64,000 bases of DNA from assembly GCA_943735955.1 (NCBI GenBank), contig OX030960.1, positions 1,256,634 through 1,320,633 on the forward strand, in the 5' to 3' direction. Origin of the DNA: Piscicola geometra. Its lineage: Eukaryota; Annelida; Clitellata; Hirudinida; Piscicolidae. Both the position numbers and the translations under genes were made by a program. The notes under the pieces are model-generated. The model saw only the letters and a program-made list of their open reading frames with translations. It did not search any database and was not told the origin of the DNA. Shown piece by piece: positions 22,925-35,849 of this stretch. Each line of letters starts with the position of its first letter. The stretch's first letter is position 1.

Positions 22925-23785
22925 AGTTTTAGTTTTAGGGAGTTGAACCACGCAGATCTTTTGACCTCTATAATGGTTAAAAAAACACATATATCTAATA
23001 ATAATTATTATATAAAAATATCTTTATGTTTATGTATATAAATTCTTTTTTACTATTATGTCATAGTCGCACTTATAGTTGTACATCATGGGATGGTTTT
23101 CCCAGTATTTATCTCATTTTATTTTAAATTTATCTGTATTTTCAGCTTTTGCGATCTCATCAGGCAAGCTATTCCAAACGGTCACCACTCTATGTGTATA
23201 AAAAAATTTTCTTGTATTCTTTTGGGACTGTTTTTTGGATAATTTTAGTGAATTTGCTTTTGATTTCCTTGTATTAAGTGTGAAAATATCTTCCGTTATT
23301 TTACTGTTATATTTATTATTAAGTATTTCATAGGTTTCGATCATGTCCCCTCGAAGTCTTCGGTATTTTAATGTTGGCAACTTAATTACTTTAAGTCTAT
23401 CGTTGTAAGTCTTGTCTTTTAGATAAGGTAGCATTTTTGTTACCTTTCTTTTTACATTTTCTATGCAATCAATTTGATTTTTCAATGAAGGGCTCCATAC
23501 ACTGCTAAGGTATTCTAGATGAGGCCTAATTATACCTTTAAATAATAATCTAAATGTTTTTGTATCAATAAATTTAAACGTTCTTCTTATTAGTCCTAAT
23601 ATTTGGTTAGCTTTATTTAATTGTTTTTGTATGTGAATATCGAATTTTAAATTCTTGTCTATAATTACACCAAGGTCTGGTTTCATTAATTTGTTGATAT
23701 ATCTTACAATCATCAGCATACATATATATTTGAACTCACTCTCTCTGGCAGATGTATTATAGAGTATAAAAAGAATTTCAAACAC
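22925..23785 (-). pseudogene. CR1-type LINE, 5'-truncated (RT C-terminus and 3' UTR)
   Basis: The minus-strand frame of about 220 residues reads LGVIIDKNLKFDIHIQKQLN, then RPHLEYLSSVWSP, and ends with the VVTVWNSLPDEI block. This is the thumb/C-terminal part of a CR1/L2-type reverse transcriptase, downstream of the catalytic YADD, which is absent. The 3' UTR runs left to about 22,925, where AGTTTTAGTTTTAGGGAGTT marks the terminus. Relatives in this window lie at 16,055-16,505, 35,850-38,060 and a scrap at 30,962-31,015. Confidence 0.85.
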
Positions 23786-24589
23786 AATAATTGCATTAAT
23801 CTTTCAATTGAGCAAATAGTTTTTCAGATTATCAGTCAACACTGACAGCCTTAAAACCTAATCTAAAAACAATATAAATTTTCTGAATTTAATTTTTGTT
23901 TATCTTTCTTTTTTCCTTTTTTTTCACACAATTGTTGCTATATACTGTGACGCATTGCTGCGTAAATGAGAAATTTAAAATCAATTTTTAAAAATGGCGC
24001 CCGTAATGACGGCCATTTTAATTTTCCAAGCTACTTCACGCTCAGCTCTATAAATAGCTGTATGGTAAAAAGAAATATTTCATGGAGGTTGCAATGCAAA
24101 AACACGTTACTTTGGAGGCGATTTTCACTATTCCCTTAGGTTTTAGTGAAAGTGTGTTAACAAATTTGTTTGAAGAAGGGCCTGAAGTTAAACTTCTTGG
24201 GTTTCCAAGAAAAAATTACTGCCTTAAAAGGCATTTAATAGCTATGAAACGAACCTCGTTGAGCGAGAATAATAAAAATGTAGATTTAAATAAGACTCGA
24301 TTGTTATTGTTTATGATTACATATGGTATGCAGTCGATTCACCTCTTAAAATAATTAAAAACGGACTTTATTTTGTATAGGTATTTTGCTAAAATAAAAT
24401 AATAAATTTTTATTTTTTAAATAATGAAAAATTTAAAGACTATAATTTTTTCAAATAAATCAAAAGTTATGAAAAAATTATAAAATGAATAAATAAATGT
24501 ATTTAAAAAGATAAAATAAATAGCAAATTATTTTTTTAAATTATAAAATATATCTAAAAAATATATTTAAAATTATACAATATTTAAAA
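23786..24589. other. No supported gene
   Basis: Includes a 90-codon plus-strand frame (24,082-24,354) with no recognisable domain or splice context. Otherwise AT-rich. Confidence 0.35.
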
Positions 24590-25045
24590 AATGATAAAAT
24601 AAATAGATGATTATAAAATAAATAGATAATTTAAACAATTTAGAAAATTATAAAATAAATAAATAAAATTATAAAATAAATAAATAAAATTATAAAATAA
24701 ATAAATAAAATTATAAAATAAATAAATAAAATTATAAAATAAATAAATAAAATTATAAAATAAATAAATAAAATTATAAAATAAATAAATAAAATTATAA
24801 AATAAATAAATAAAATAATTTTATTTATTTATTTTATTTATTTATTTTATAATTTTATTTATTTATTTTATAATAAATAAATAAAATTATAAAATAAATA
24901 AATAAAATTATAAAATAAATAAATAAAATTATAAAATAAATAAATAAAATTATAAAATAAATAAATAAAATTATAAAATAAATAAATAAAATTATAAAAT
25001 AAATAAATAAAATTATAAAATAAATAAAAAGTTATAAAATAAGGT
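24590..25045. repeat. 21-bp AT array with an internal inverted block
   Basis: Tandem copies of the 21-mer ATAAAATAAATAAATAAAATT-type unit, quoted by its core AAATAAATAAAATTATAAA. At about 24,815-24,870 the array flips to the complementary orientation and then returns, creating a perfect-looking hairpin. The 5' part contains AAATAGATAATT, the complement of the motif in the following satellite. Confidence 0.9.
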
Positions 25046-25394
25046 TTTTATAAAAAAAATATTTTTGTGTTTTTTTCAAATAAATAATTATTTCGGAGTT
25101 ATTTTCAATTTGTGATTCATGGAAAGAATAAAAGCCAGATTAACCTATTAACGAAATCTTCTTAATGGCAGATGTATATATTTGTTGTTTACTTTCAGTA
25201 TGCTAGTGTACTTTAAACGGACATTTTATTTGTTCGACAAATAAACAAGGTTTTCGACTAAACTAATTCAAAGTTGAAATTAACCTTTCTCACAATTATC
25301 ATGAGATGTGAGATACGGGTAAGAATTGCCTAATGTGCAAAAATGTATAAATTCAGTAATTTTATTAATTTATTTTATACTTTTTTAAAATTTT
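25046..25394. other. Unique spacer between two AT arrays
   Basis: Ordinary AT-rich unique sequence separating the 21-bp array from the 19-bp satellite. No coding feature. Confidence 0.5.
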
Positions 25395-28300
25395 GTAATT
25401 ATCTATTTATTTTATAATTATCTATTTATTTTATAATTATCTATTTATTTTATAATTATCTATTTATTTTATAATTATCTATTTATTTTATAATTATCTA
25501 TTTATTTTATAATTATCTATTTATTTTATAATTATCTATTTATTTTATAATTATCTATTTATTTTATAATTATCTATTTATTTTATAATTATCTATTTAT
25601 TTTATAATTATCTATTTATTTTATAATTATCTATTTATTTTATAATTATCTATTTATTTTATAATTATCTATTTATTTTATAATTATCTATTTATTTTAT
25701 AATTATCTATTTATTTCATAATTATCTATTTATTTTATAATTATCTATTTATTTTATAATTATCTATTTATTTTATAATTATCTATTTATTTTATAATTA
25801 TCTATTTATTTTATAATTATCTATTTATTTTATAATTATCTATTTATTTTATAATTATCTATTTATTTTATAATTATCTATTTATTTTATAATTATCTAT
25901 TTATTTTATAATTATCTATTTATTTTATAATTATCTATTTATTTTATAATTATCTATTTATTTTATAATTATCTATTTATTTTATAATTATATATTTATT
26001 TTATAATTATCTATTTATTTTATAATTATATATTTATTTTATAATTATCTATTTATTTTATAATTATCTATTTATTTTATAATTATCTATTTATTTTATA
26101 ATTATCTATTTATTTTATAATTATCTATTTATTTTATAATTATCTATTTATTTTATAATTATCTATTTATTTTATAATGATCTATTTATTTTATAATGAT
26201 CTATTTATTTTATAATTATCTATTTATTTTATAATGATCTATTTATTTTATAATGATCTATTTATTTTATAATTATCTATTTATTTTATAATTATCTATT
26301 TATTTTATAATTATCTATTTATTTTATAATTATCTATTTATTTTATAATTATCTATTTATTTTATAATTATCTATTTATTTTATAATTATCTATTTATTT
26401 TATAATTATCTATTTATTTTATAATTATCTATTTATTTTATAATTATCTATTTATTTAATAATTATCTATTTATTTTATAATTATCTATTTATTTTATAA
26501 TTATCTATTTATTTTATAATTATCTATTTATTTTATAATTATCTATTTATTTTATAATTATCTATTTATTTTATAATTATCTATTTATTTTATAATTATC
26601 TATTTATTTTATAATTATCTATTTATTTTATAATGATCTATTTATTTTATAATTATCTATTTATTTTATAATTATCTATTTATTTTATAATTATCTATTT
26701 ATTTTATAATGATCTATTTATTTTATAATTATCTATTTATTTTATAATTATCTATTTATTTTATAATTATCTATTTATTTTATAATTATCTATTTATTTT
26801 ATAATTATCTATTTATTTTATAATTATCTATTTATTTTATAATTATCTATTTATTTTATAATTATCTATTTATTTTATAATTATCTATTTATTTTATAAT
26901 TATCTATTTATTTTATAATTATCTATTTATTTTATAATTATCTATTTATTTTATAATTATCTATTTATTTTATAATTATCTATTTATTTTATAATTATCT
27001 ATTTATTTTATAATTATCTATTTATTTTATAATTATCTATTTATTTTATAATTATCTATTTATTTTATAATTATCTATTTATTTTATAATTATCTATTTA
27101 TTTTATAATTATCTATTTATTTTATAATTATCTATTTATTTTATAATTATCTATTTATTTTATAATTATCTATTTATTTTATAATTATCTATTTATTTTA
27201 TAATTATCTATTTATTTTATAATTATCTATTTATTTTATAATTATCTATTTATTTCATAATTATCTATTTATTTTATAATTATCTATTTATTTTATAATT
27301 ATCTATTTATTTTATAATTATCTATTTATTTTATAATTATCTATTTATTTTATAATTATCTATTTATTTTATAATTATCTATTTATTTTATAATTATCTA
27401 TTTATTTTATAATTATCTATTTATTTTATAATTATATATTTATTTTATAATTATCTATTTATTTTATAATTATCTATTTATTTTATAATTATATATTTAT
27501 TTTATAATTATCTATTTATTTTATAATTATCTATTTATTTTATAATTATCTATTTATTTTATAATTATCTATTTATTTTATAATTATCTATTTATTTTAT
27601 AATTATCTATTTATTTTATAATTATCTATTTATTTTATAATTATCTATTTATTTTATAATTATCTATTTATTTTATAATTATCTATTTATTTTATAATTA
27701 TCTATTTATTTTATAATTATCTATTTATTTTATAATTATCTATTTATTTTATAATTATCTATTTATTTTATAATTATCTATTTATTTTATAATTATCTAT
27801 TTATTTTATAATTATCTATTTATTTTATAATTATCTATTTATTTTATAATTATCTATTTATTTTATAATTATCTATTTATTTTATAATTATCTATTTATT
27901 TTATAATTATCTATTTATTTTATAATTATCTATTTATTTTATAATTATCTATTTATTTTATAATTATCTATTTATTTTATAATTATCTATTTATTTTATA
28001 ATTATCTATTTATTTTATAATTATCTATTTATTTTATAATTATCTATTTATTTTATAATTATCTATTTATTTTATAATTATCTATTTATTTTATAATTAT
28101 CTATTTATTTTATAATTATCTATTTATTTTATAATTATCTATTTATTTTATAATTATCTATTTATTTTATAATTATCTATTTATTTTATAATTATCTATT
28201 TATTTTATAATTATCTATTTATTTTATAATTATCTATTTATTTTATAATTATCTATTTATTTTATAATTATCTATTTATTTTATAATTATCTATTTATTT

Positions 28301-29270
28301 TATAATTATCTATTTATTTTATAATTATCTATTTATTTTATAATTATCTATTTATTTTATAATTATCTATTTATTTTATAATTATCTATTTATTTTATAA
28401 TTATCTATTTATTTAATAATTATCTATTTATTTTATAATTATCTATTTATTTTATAATTATCTATTTATTTTATAATTATCTATTTATTTTATAATTATC
28501 TATTTATTTTATAATTATCTATTTATTTTATAATTATCTATTTATTTTATAATTATCTATTTATTTTATAATTATCTATTTATTTTATAATTATCTATTT
28601 ATTTTATAATTATCTATTTATTTTATAATTATCTATTTATTTTATAATTATCTATTTATTTTATAATTATCTATTTATTTTATAATTATCTATTTATTTT
28701 ATAATTATCTATTTATTTTATAATTATCTATTTATTTTATAATTATCTATTTATTTTATAATTATCTATTTATTTTATAATTATCTATTTATTTTATAAT
28801 TATCTATTTATTTTATAATTATCTATTTATTTTATAATTATCTATTTATTTTATAATTATCTATTTATTTTATAATTATCTATTTATTTTATAATTATCT
28901 ATTTATTTTATAATTATCTATTTATTTTATAATTATCTATTTATTTTATAATTATCTATTTATTTTATAATTATCTATTTATTTTATAATTATCTATTTA
29001 TTTTATAATTATCTATTTATTTTATAATTATCTATTTATTTTATAATTATATATTTATTTTATAATTATCTATTTATTTTATAATTATCTATTTATTTTA
29101 TAATTATATATTTATTTTATAATTATCTATTTATTTTATAATTATCTATTTATTTTATAATTATCTATTTATTGTATAATTATCTATTTATTTTATAATT
29201 ATCTATTTATTTTATAATTATCTATTTATTTTATAATTATCTATTTATTTTATAATTATCTATTTATTTT
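25395..29270. repeat. 19-bp satellite, about 204 tandem copies
   Basis: A 19-bp unit, TAATTATCTATTTATTTTA, repeats with almost no length variation for about 3,876 bases (204 x 19). Variants stay in register: TATATATT replaces TATCTATT at 25,987, 26,025, 27,431, 27,488, 29,046 and 29,103; AATGATC variants cluster at 26,170-26,260 and near 26,630-26,710; and there are single-base CATAA, TTAAT and TTGTATAA variants. No coding content. Confidence 0.97.
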
Positions 29271-29539
29271 AACAAACAAACAATTCGTTTATTTGCAAGC
29301 AAATAAATTTAGAAATCGAAGCAAATAAATGCTTGTATGATCTTTTAGAAAAAGAAAAATAATACATGAACTTCTTAATTAAATTCACAAATTAAAAGAA
29401 TTGTTAATAATAACAAATGTTTTCATTGATTCACAAAAAAAATTAATTAAAGTGATTGAAAATTATAAGTGGTTTAATTATTTTCTTAAAATTAAGGGTT
29501 TGCTGTATATTCTTCAATCATTCACTAATGATTTTTTTT

Positions 29540-30520
29540 CAAAATTTACAAATTCAATGGCAATCTGTTCCAGAGTTGGAGCCCTGCATAGATTGGACTA
29601 TTTAGATAGAAATTGGTTCTTAGTGTTTGTAAGTAGTAGTCAGACTTAATTCTCAATGTTCGCGTGCAGTTGGATGTGAAGGAATGTATTAAATGTGTAA
29701 AATAGGAGGATATGTTTTTTATTATAAGTTTATGAAAAAGAATATAGGTTTTAAAGATGTATAACTGATTGATTGTTAAAATTTGAGCTGGAAAATACAG
29801 ATGAGATATGTGGTCATGAGAGTGTAATTTAAACAGGACTCTAAGAAAATTATTTTGTATAACATTTAAAGGATGTAAATGATTTTTGCAAGCAAGTCCC
29901 CATAAAGGGAGACAATAGGTCAAGTAAGGTAGAATTAAAGTAGAATAGAGTAACTTAATTATATGAGTTTTTTTGATATATACGTTATATGTTCATTCCA
30001 AGAAAGATTACTGGTTATATAAATACCTAAGAATTTTGTATAATCGACTCTCTCTATAATATAAGAATCAATTGTAAGTGTATAATTTAAAATGTTTGTT
30101 TTTATTTTAGGGCCAAAAAGAATGCTGCATGTTTTAGCATAGTTGATTTTGAGTTGGTTGTCAATTGTCCATTGATGTAACAAATTAAGAAAAGTATTTG
30201 CTTTTAAAATAAGATTATTAACATTTTTGTCTTGGAACAATACTGTAGTGTGGTCAGCATAAAGGACAAATTTGGCAATTTCGGAAAGATTCATTAAATC
30301 ATTAACATAAATGTTAAATAACAAAGGTCCTAAAATAGATCCTTGCGGTACACCAGTGTTAATCTTAAGTGTGTTAGATGTTACACCATCAATGTATACA
30401 TATTGGGAACGATTTCCTAATTATTCACAAAACCATTTGTGACATGTTCCACGTATTCCATAATGAAACAATTTATCAAGCAAGATAGAATGGTTAATGG
30501 TATCAAATGCCTTTGGGGTG
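29540..30520 (-). pseudogene. 5'-truncated LINE (L2/CR1-like RT), dead
   Basis: From right to left it encodes a [14 protein letters not shown] block (about 30,510-30,470), TGVPQGSILGPLLFNIYVND (near 30,350-30,290), a palm motif mutated to YADHT where YADD is expected, then thumb sequence DYTKFLGIYITSNLSWNEH, and lastly LQLWNRLPLNL near 29,560. A stop precedes 30,420 and at least one frame change falls between 29,960 and 29,923. The lost second aspartate and the stops make it non-functional. Confidence 0.85.
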
Positions 30521-30889
30521 AATCGGTTATGGGGTGAATCGGTTAAGGGGTGAATCGACTGCATCCCAATGGCCGCCGCTAACCAAAGTCTTGAGTATCA
30601 TATTAAAGTAGTTAACATGATGATGGTGTAATAGAAAAAAAATATAATGGTATTGGTATGATATTTTGCCACTTTGTATTGCAAAAGTGCCAGTCTTTAC
30701 AAGGATCTTATACCATCAGCATCAGTGCCAAGAAGATTTTGCAAGGTCTGCAGAGAAAAATGAAAAACCTGTTTGAAAAACTTCAGTCTTAAGCAAGGTC
30801 TTCTTCTAGGTTTAGTTAGGAAACCTTACTCATTACTTATGCAAATGAGATTAGCGATTGACATAGACAAATTTCCAGTGTTTAAATAG
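30521..30889. other. No gene; short repeat-like motifs
   Basis: Begins with three near copies of GGGGTGAATCGGTT (30,517-30,552), and then a CCCAATGGCCGCCGCTAACC block that resembles part of family A. Nothing else is supported. Confidence 0.4.
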
Positions 30890-31145
30890 CTGTGTGGTAA
30901 TAAAACGGTATTGCTAACAGGCAAAATAAAATATTTTAAATTAATAAGATTTTTTCTCATATTAGTTTAGTTTAGAGAGTTAAAAACCACGCAGATCTTT
31001 TGACTTCTATAATATTACTAGTAAAAAATTTTGCTGATGACTTTTATTGCTCTGAGCAAAAATGTAAAGTTAAAACTTTTTATTAAACAATTTGACATAA
31101 TATTTGTAAATTTTTATAATATTTTTTAGTTAAATAAAGTGATTT
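30890..31145. repeat. Short dispersed repeat, copy 1, with a CR1 scrap inserted
   Basis: Similar to 38,262-38,440 in the same orientation: GGCAAAATAAAATA, the CATATTA block, GCTGATGACTT/GCTGATAACTT and TTAAACAATNTGACA. Between CATATTA and the following block this copy carries about 50 extra bases (30,962-31,015) that match the extreme 3' end of the CR1 family (GAGAGTTAAAAACCACGCAG). Confidence 0.6.
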
Positions 31146-32570
31146 CGCCTATTTTTTGGGATTACGATGGAGTCGGTAATTGTTTATGTATATAAATAGG
31201 AATAACAATTCAAATAATTTTAATGTAAATAGATTTGACATTACTGAGTAAAATTATCAGTAATTACTCAAAAAAATGAATACGGACTCTTTGAGTTTTA
31301 TACTATATTCAGGTTTTGCTTTCGAAATTGATTTCCATAAAACATATTAATTACGTAGAATCACTCTACTAAAATGAAACCATATTTTGAGCCAAATTAT
31401 TACGAAATTGATCTTATTGAATTTTTAAATTCATTCAATAGTAAAGATTCTTTAGAAATGTGTACAACTCTCATAATTAGAGCTTGACGAACAACAGAAA
31501 TTAAAATTCATCTATTCATATCTGACAAGCATAATTCAGTCAAGACTTGAGTATCCATATTCAAATAATCAACAAGATGATTATATCAAACTTCCATGAA
31601 AATAGAATGATGTTGGTACGTTTTTACAACTTTAAAATGAAAATTGCTAATGGTTTAAGTGGTGCAGGTTTAAGAATTTATTGCCATAGATTCAAAAAGC
31701 ATTCAGTCTATATTAGAAATTGACTAGTCATCAATGCATAGAGAAAAATCATCCCCCATCACTATCATCATCATCATAATCTCAGCAGTCGAATAGTTAT
31801 GTTTCTCAGATGTCCACAACACAGCCTTATTTATTGTTCATTTTACGATATATCTCGCCTCAGATAGTTTGCCGAAATATATATCGTAAACTATCATATA
31901 AGTTTTTTTTTTAATATGTAAAAAAAAGAAGTAAAAGAAGCCTAAGTTAATGTTCATTTTACGATATATCTCGACTCGGATGGTTTGCCAAAATCTAAAA
32001 TAAATTTTATAAAAAATCCTAAAAATAAAAATATATATAAAATAAAATAAATATATAAAATATACAAAATTCTAAAATATTTTTAAAATGTTGAAAATTA
32101 ATTAAAAAAAGTTTAAATTATTTTTTTATAATAACTGTCTAACGAACTAAAATAATTTAATAAATTCGCAATACGTGAAAAAGTTATTTTAAAAACGTAG
32201 AATTGGATAAAAAGTCTTCAAGAAGAGATTTTCATGGAAAGAAACATTGGTTTGCTGCGGCCATTACTTGACAAATAGAAGACATGAATAATCTGGAGGA
32301 AGAAGTGCTAGGGCTTCAGATTGAGCACTAGTGAAAAGCTTGCAAGCACCCACTGGCTACCTACTTCACCAGGAAAATGAGCTCTGCAGATGAAGGACAA
32401 ACTGTCTTCAGAATGACTCTTCTACACATGACTCGAACTCAAAAATGTAGAAGGACAAGAATCCTAAAACTGTGATTTTTTCAATTTATTAATTAAATTG
32501 ATGTAGATTATAAGAATATCCACTAACTTCAAATCAGTTATTTGTCTCGCAATTTACTTTGAAGTTGTGA
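31146..32570. other. Unassigned AT-rich region with a repeated 45-bp motif
   Basis: ACGATATATCTCGC with flanking TTGTTCATTTT occurs at about 31,840-31,860 and 31,950-31,975, and again at 38,645-38,670. A foldback-type unit (GGATAAAAAGTCTTCAAGA) occurs at 32,206. No gene recognised. Confidence 0.45.
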
Positions 32571-32599
32571 TTGTAGTAGTAGTAGTAGTAGTAGTAGTC
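32571..32599. repeat. (TAG)n microsatellite
   Basis: Nine or so uninterrupted GTA/TAG triplets. Confidence 0.9.
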
Positions 32600-32879
32600 A
32601 TAATAGTGCTTTTTTCAGTACTTATGGAGAATTACAAAATTGCAGCCTTTGAGACAATCGAATGAGAAGAATCGTAAGTTGAAAACTTATAAAAGCATTC
32701 AATTATAAAATATAATTAATGTAAAAACGACCAGGACAATCTCTGGTTCCGAAAATCAAGATGGAGAATCGTAAGTTGAAAACTTATTAAAGCATCATGA
32801 CATACATTTCTTCATTCTATTCTAAAATATAACTTATTCAAAAACTATCAGAGACATAAGCGATGTCGAATACCCTGTA

Positions 32880-34270
32880 ATAGAAGATGGAGAAGAAGTC
32901 TTCAATATTATGGAAAAGGGTTCACAAAAGGGAAGAAATCTGCTTGTTTCTAGCAAAGGCTATAAGTTTACTAAAAAAAAACTATCTATAAATGTGGCGC
33001 AACAAAATGGCGATGCAATGTGTTTAAGTGTCCCGCCGGAATAAGACAAGATGGAGCATTTTACAAAAGTAATAATAAGCCTCATTTACATCCAGCTGTA
33101 CGGGGAGTCCTAACTAAAGTGCTTCAAACTAAAATAGTAATTATATATCAGTATTATTTCGATTAAATTTAAATATTATAAATCTAACTTTCAAATAATT
33201 GTGAATATGGGCTACGTTTTCCAATACAGATGAAAATAGAAGCTAAGAAGAATTTGTTCGAAACATCTTCGAAAATTGTTGATAAAGTCGTTGGGCTTAT
33301 TCCAAGCACTGGACAGCCGCCTGGGGCAAGAACAAGTAAGTTAAACCAGTGCCAAACAGTGAATTACTACAGGAAAAAGATGAGACCGCAAAAGCCAACA
33401 GGGAACCTCTTTGCTGTAAGAGAATTGCTATATTATAAATCATTTGATTGGTTAAAAAGTTTCTAATGGCTCATAAATAATCATTCTACTTCAACAGATC
33501 GATGAGCAGTATTTGAGCCTACACTGCACTGAGCAGTTCTATAGAGGCTATGTCGACGTGAACGAACGCCGCCATGCAATATTTGCCACAAATATGCAGT
33601 TGAATCGACTTGGAAATGCGAAAACCTGGTACATGGATGGTACGTTCAAGTTGGTGAGAAAACCAATCTAAAAGCTTTTCTCTATCCACGCCTTCATCAA
33701 GTATGAGGTTACAACTGAAAAATAACATGATTTTTTAATGAAAATAGGTTTTTTTCGTTTAAATGATTATTAAAAATGATTATTTGCACTTATATAGGTT
33801 CGGAGACAACGTTAAACAGCTTCCGTTGTGCCTTGTTCTGATGACGGGCAAGAGTCAGGAAGACTACAGAATGGTATTAACATCTTTTTGCATTTTTTAA
33901 CCTTTTAACATTATATACGTTTTCAATATTTTATGAATTGTCACTTATGGTTAACTTTATTGAGCTTTATATTAATAAAATAATTATATAATGATATTAT
34001 TCATAAAGATTAAGAAGTTTATTTAATTGTTCCTTCAGGTTTTAGAAAAAGTGAATTCCTTGCTGACCCAGAGGAGAGTACATACTATTGCATTAGACTT
34101 TGAAGCTGGGCTCTGGGTTGCTTTGCGACAGGTCTTTCCTCTGGCCGTCTTTAAGGGTTGTGCCTTTCATTTTTGTCAGGCTTTGTGGAGGAAGGCCCAA
34201 AAGACTGGTTTTCCTCGTGAAATAGGCTGCTCTCTTCACTGTTCTTCAATACATAAGAATCATCGATAGG
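32880..34270 (+). pseudogene. Decayed Mutator-like (MULE) transposase with FLYWCH finger
   Basis: Read in order: a FLYWCH zinc finger (about 32,940-33,105; GRNLLVSSKGYKF, then after a frameshift in an A run KWRCNVFKCPAGI and a closing HLH); an exon after an acceptor at about 33,226 (KIVDKVVGLIPSTGQPPGAR); an exon from about 33,500 with [10 protein letters not shown], holding the first catalytic aspartate of MULE transposases, then a premature TAA at 33,669-33,671; a piece QLPLCLVLMTGKSQEDYRM near 33,815-33,870; and an exon from 34,039 with ALDFEAGLW and GCAFHFCQALWRKAQ, the second acidic block and C-x-H motif. The C-terminal part is missing after 34,270. The frameshift, the stop and the truncation make it a pseudogene. 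Confidence 0.85.
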
Positions 34271-35849
34271 AGAGGTTCGTCAGGAAGCCGAGCTTTTGCT
34301 CTTTCGGTTTCATGAGAATAAATTTATATATATAATATATATATACATATATCTATAGTAATATATACTGGAACTCGCTGTTTACCGCTCAGGGTATGTT
34401 AGCAAAACTATATTCGCGATCTTGGATTAACTTTATTTTCTTATATTACTTCAATTGTTAAATTATTTTACCGATCGATATTTATTTATCTTTAAATTTT
34501 TTAATGAATTTAAAGTGTTAAAAAATGCTTACATTTTATATATCTTGAAGACTTTATTCAATAAAGTTTATTGAAAAACCTTTCATTTATTTTCTTAAAA
34601 ATAATATGCAAAATATAATAATAATATTTTAAAAATATATATCAAGAAGAAATCAGTGGATAGAAATTGACATCGTGACAATAATTGAATAATAAACTAT
34701 TCAGTCTAAAATACTAGGTCCTAGAAACTAGGAAATGCACTGACAATTTTCATTAAAGAAAAAAAAGATGCATTCCAAAACCATTTTGATGTTTGAAGAG
34801 CATCTGTTATTGATTCATTTTCTGTTTTGAATATTCGAAGAGATTGGCAATTTGATTGATTTAATATTTTATTAATTTTTTAAAAGTATTTAATTCATAA
34901 CAATAGTATTTAATTGGAGTCTCACAAGACCATCTTAAGTTTTTATAATAGTTTAAATTAGTTCAAGTGTTTTTTTGGTATTAAACTTTAATAATTAAAG
35001 TTTCACTTCAAATACATTCTTTGGTGAATTACATGAAAGTAATTTTGTGTAAGATATGAGTTTAATTTTTTCATCAGAATAATTTGTTTTTTATAGTTTG
35101 AAGTACATTTATCATAGAAGATTTGCTTTGTTAAAATAGTGAGAATATAGGTGGGTTTATGTTCACTAAGCTCTTTTCATGAGTATTTTTCACATTTCTC
35201 ATGATTATTTAAACATTAAACAAAATTCACTAATTTCAGATTATTTTCATAACAAAATTCAATGATTTGAGAATATTTTCTTCACAAAGTTCACTAATTT
35301 CAGATTATTTCTTTGAATTTTTCAACAATGGCTTAATTTTACCGATTTAATTGGTTTTGTAGTTTAGAAAAGTAATTAATTTGGAATACCAAATGTGTTG
35401 AAACATGAACCTTAATCTATTCAGAAATATAGAAAATCCGTTTTGGAGTTACTATTATTAGTTTTTAGACAAACATATACAGATATGTAATCATAAACAA
35501 TAACAATCGAGTCTTATTTAAATGTAAACCATTTAAATGTATCCCAATAATAAGTTATGCAAGCCTCAAGATAATGAAAAACTTTTAAGTTTAAATTTCT
35601 TTGATTCAAAGTTTGAAGGTAGTAAAAACAAATTTTTAAGTGTTTTACATGAAAGATAGTGCATAAAATTGTCTTTATTTACGAAAACCATCCCACTGAG
35701 GGATTATGTTCTTTCCTTATTCATCTTCACTCATTCAACAACAGAAATTCAAAGAGCTTAAAGAGATATGAGCTAAATAAAAAAAGGTACATCCTATGTG
35801 CAGCAGCATCAGAAGAGGCCAGTAAGAGAATGAAGAAGCCTATGATAAT
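34271..35849. other. No gene seen
   Basis: Very AT-rich, with a (TA)n-like patch at 34,325-34,370. The start of the CR1 copy may lie a little upstream of 35,850 (frame from about 35,700), but similarity is only clear from there on. Confidence 0.4.

Noticed and set aside
24082..24354. 90-codon plus-strand ORF beginning MEVAMQKHVTLEAIF
   Set aside because: No recognisable domain, splice context or homology inside the window. Its flanks are AT-rich and non-coding, so it cannot be told from chance.
25395..29270. CRISPR-like or coding interpretation of the regular array
   Set aside because: There are no unique spacers, the unit is 19 bp of pure AT-rich sequence with no intervening variation, and the context is an animal genome. 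It is a satellite.
31375..31495. Short ORF beginning MKPYFEPNYYEIDLIEF
   Set aside because: Only 38 codons before a stop, no domain and no splice support.
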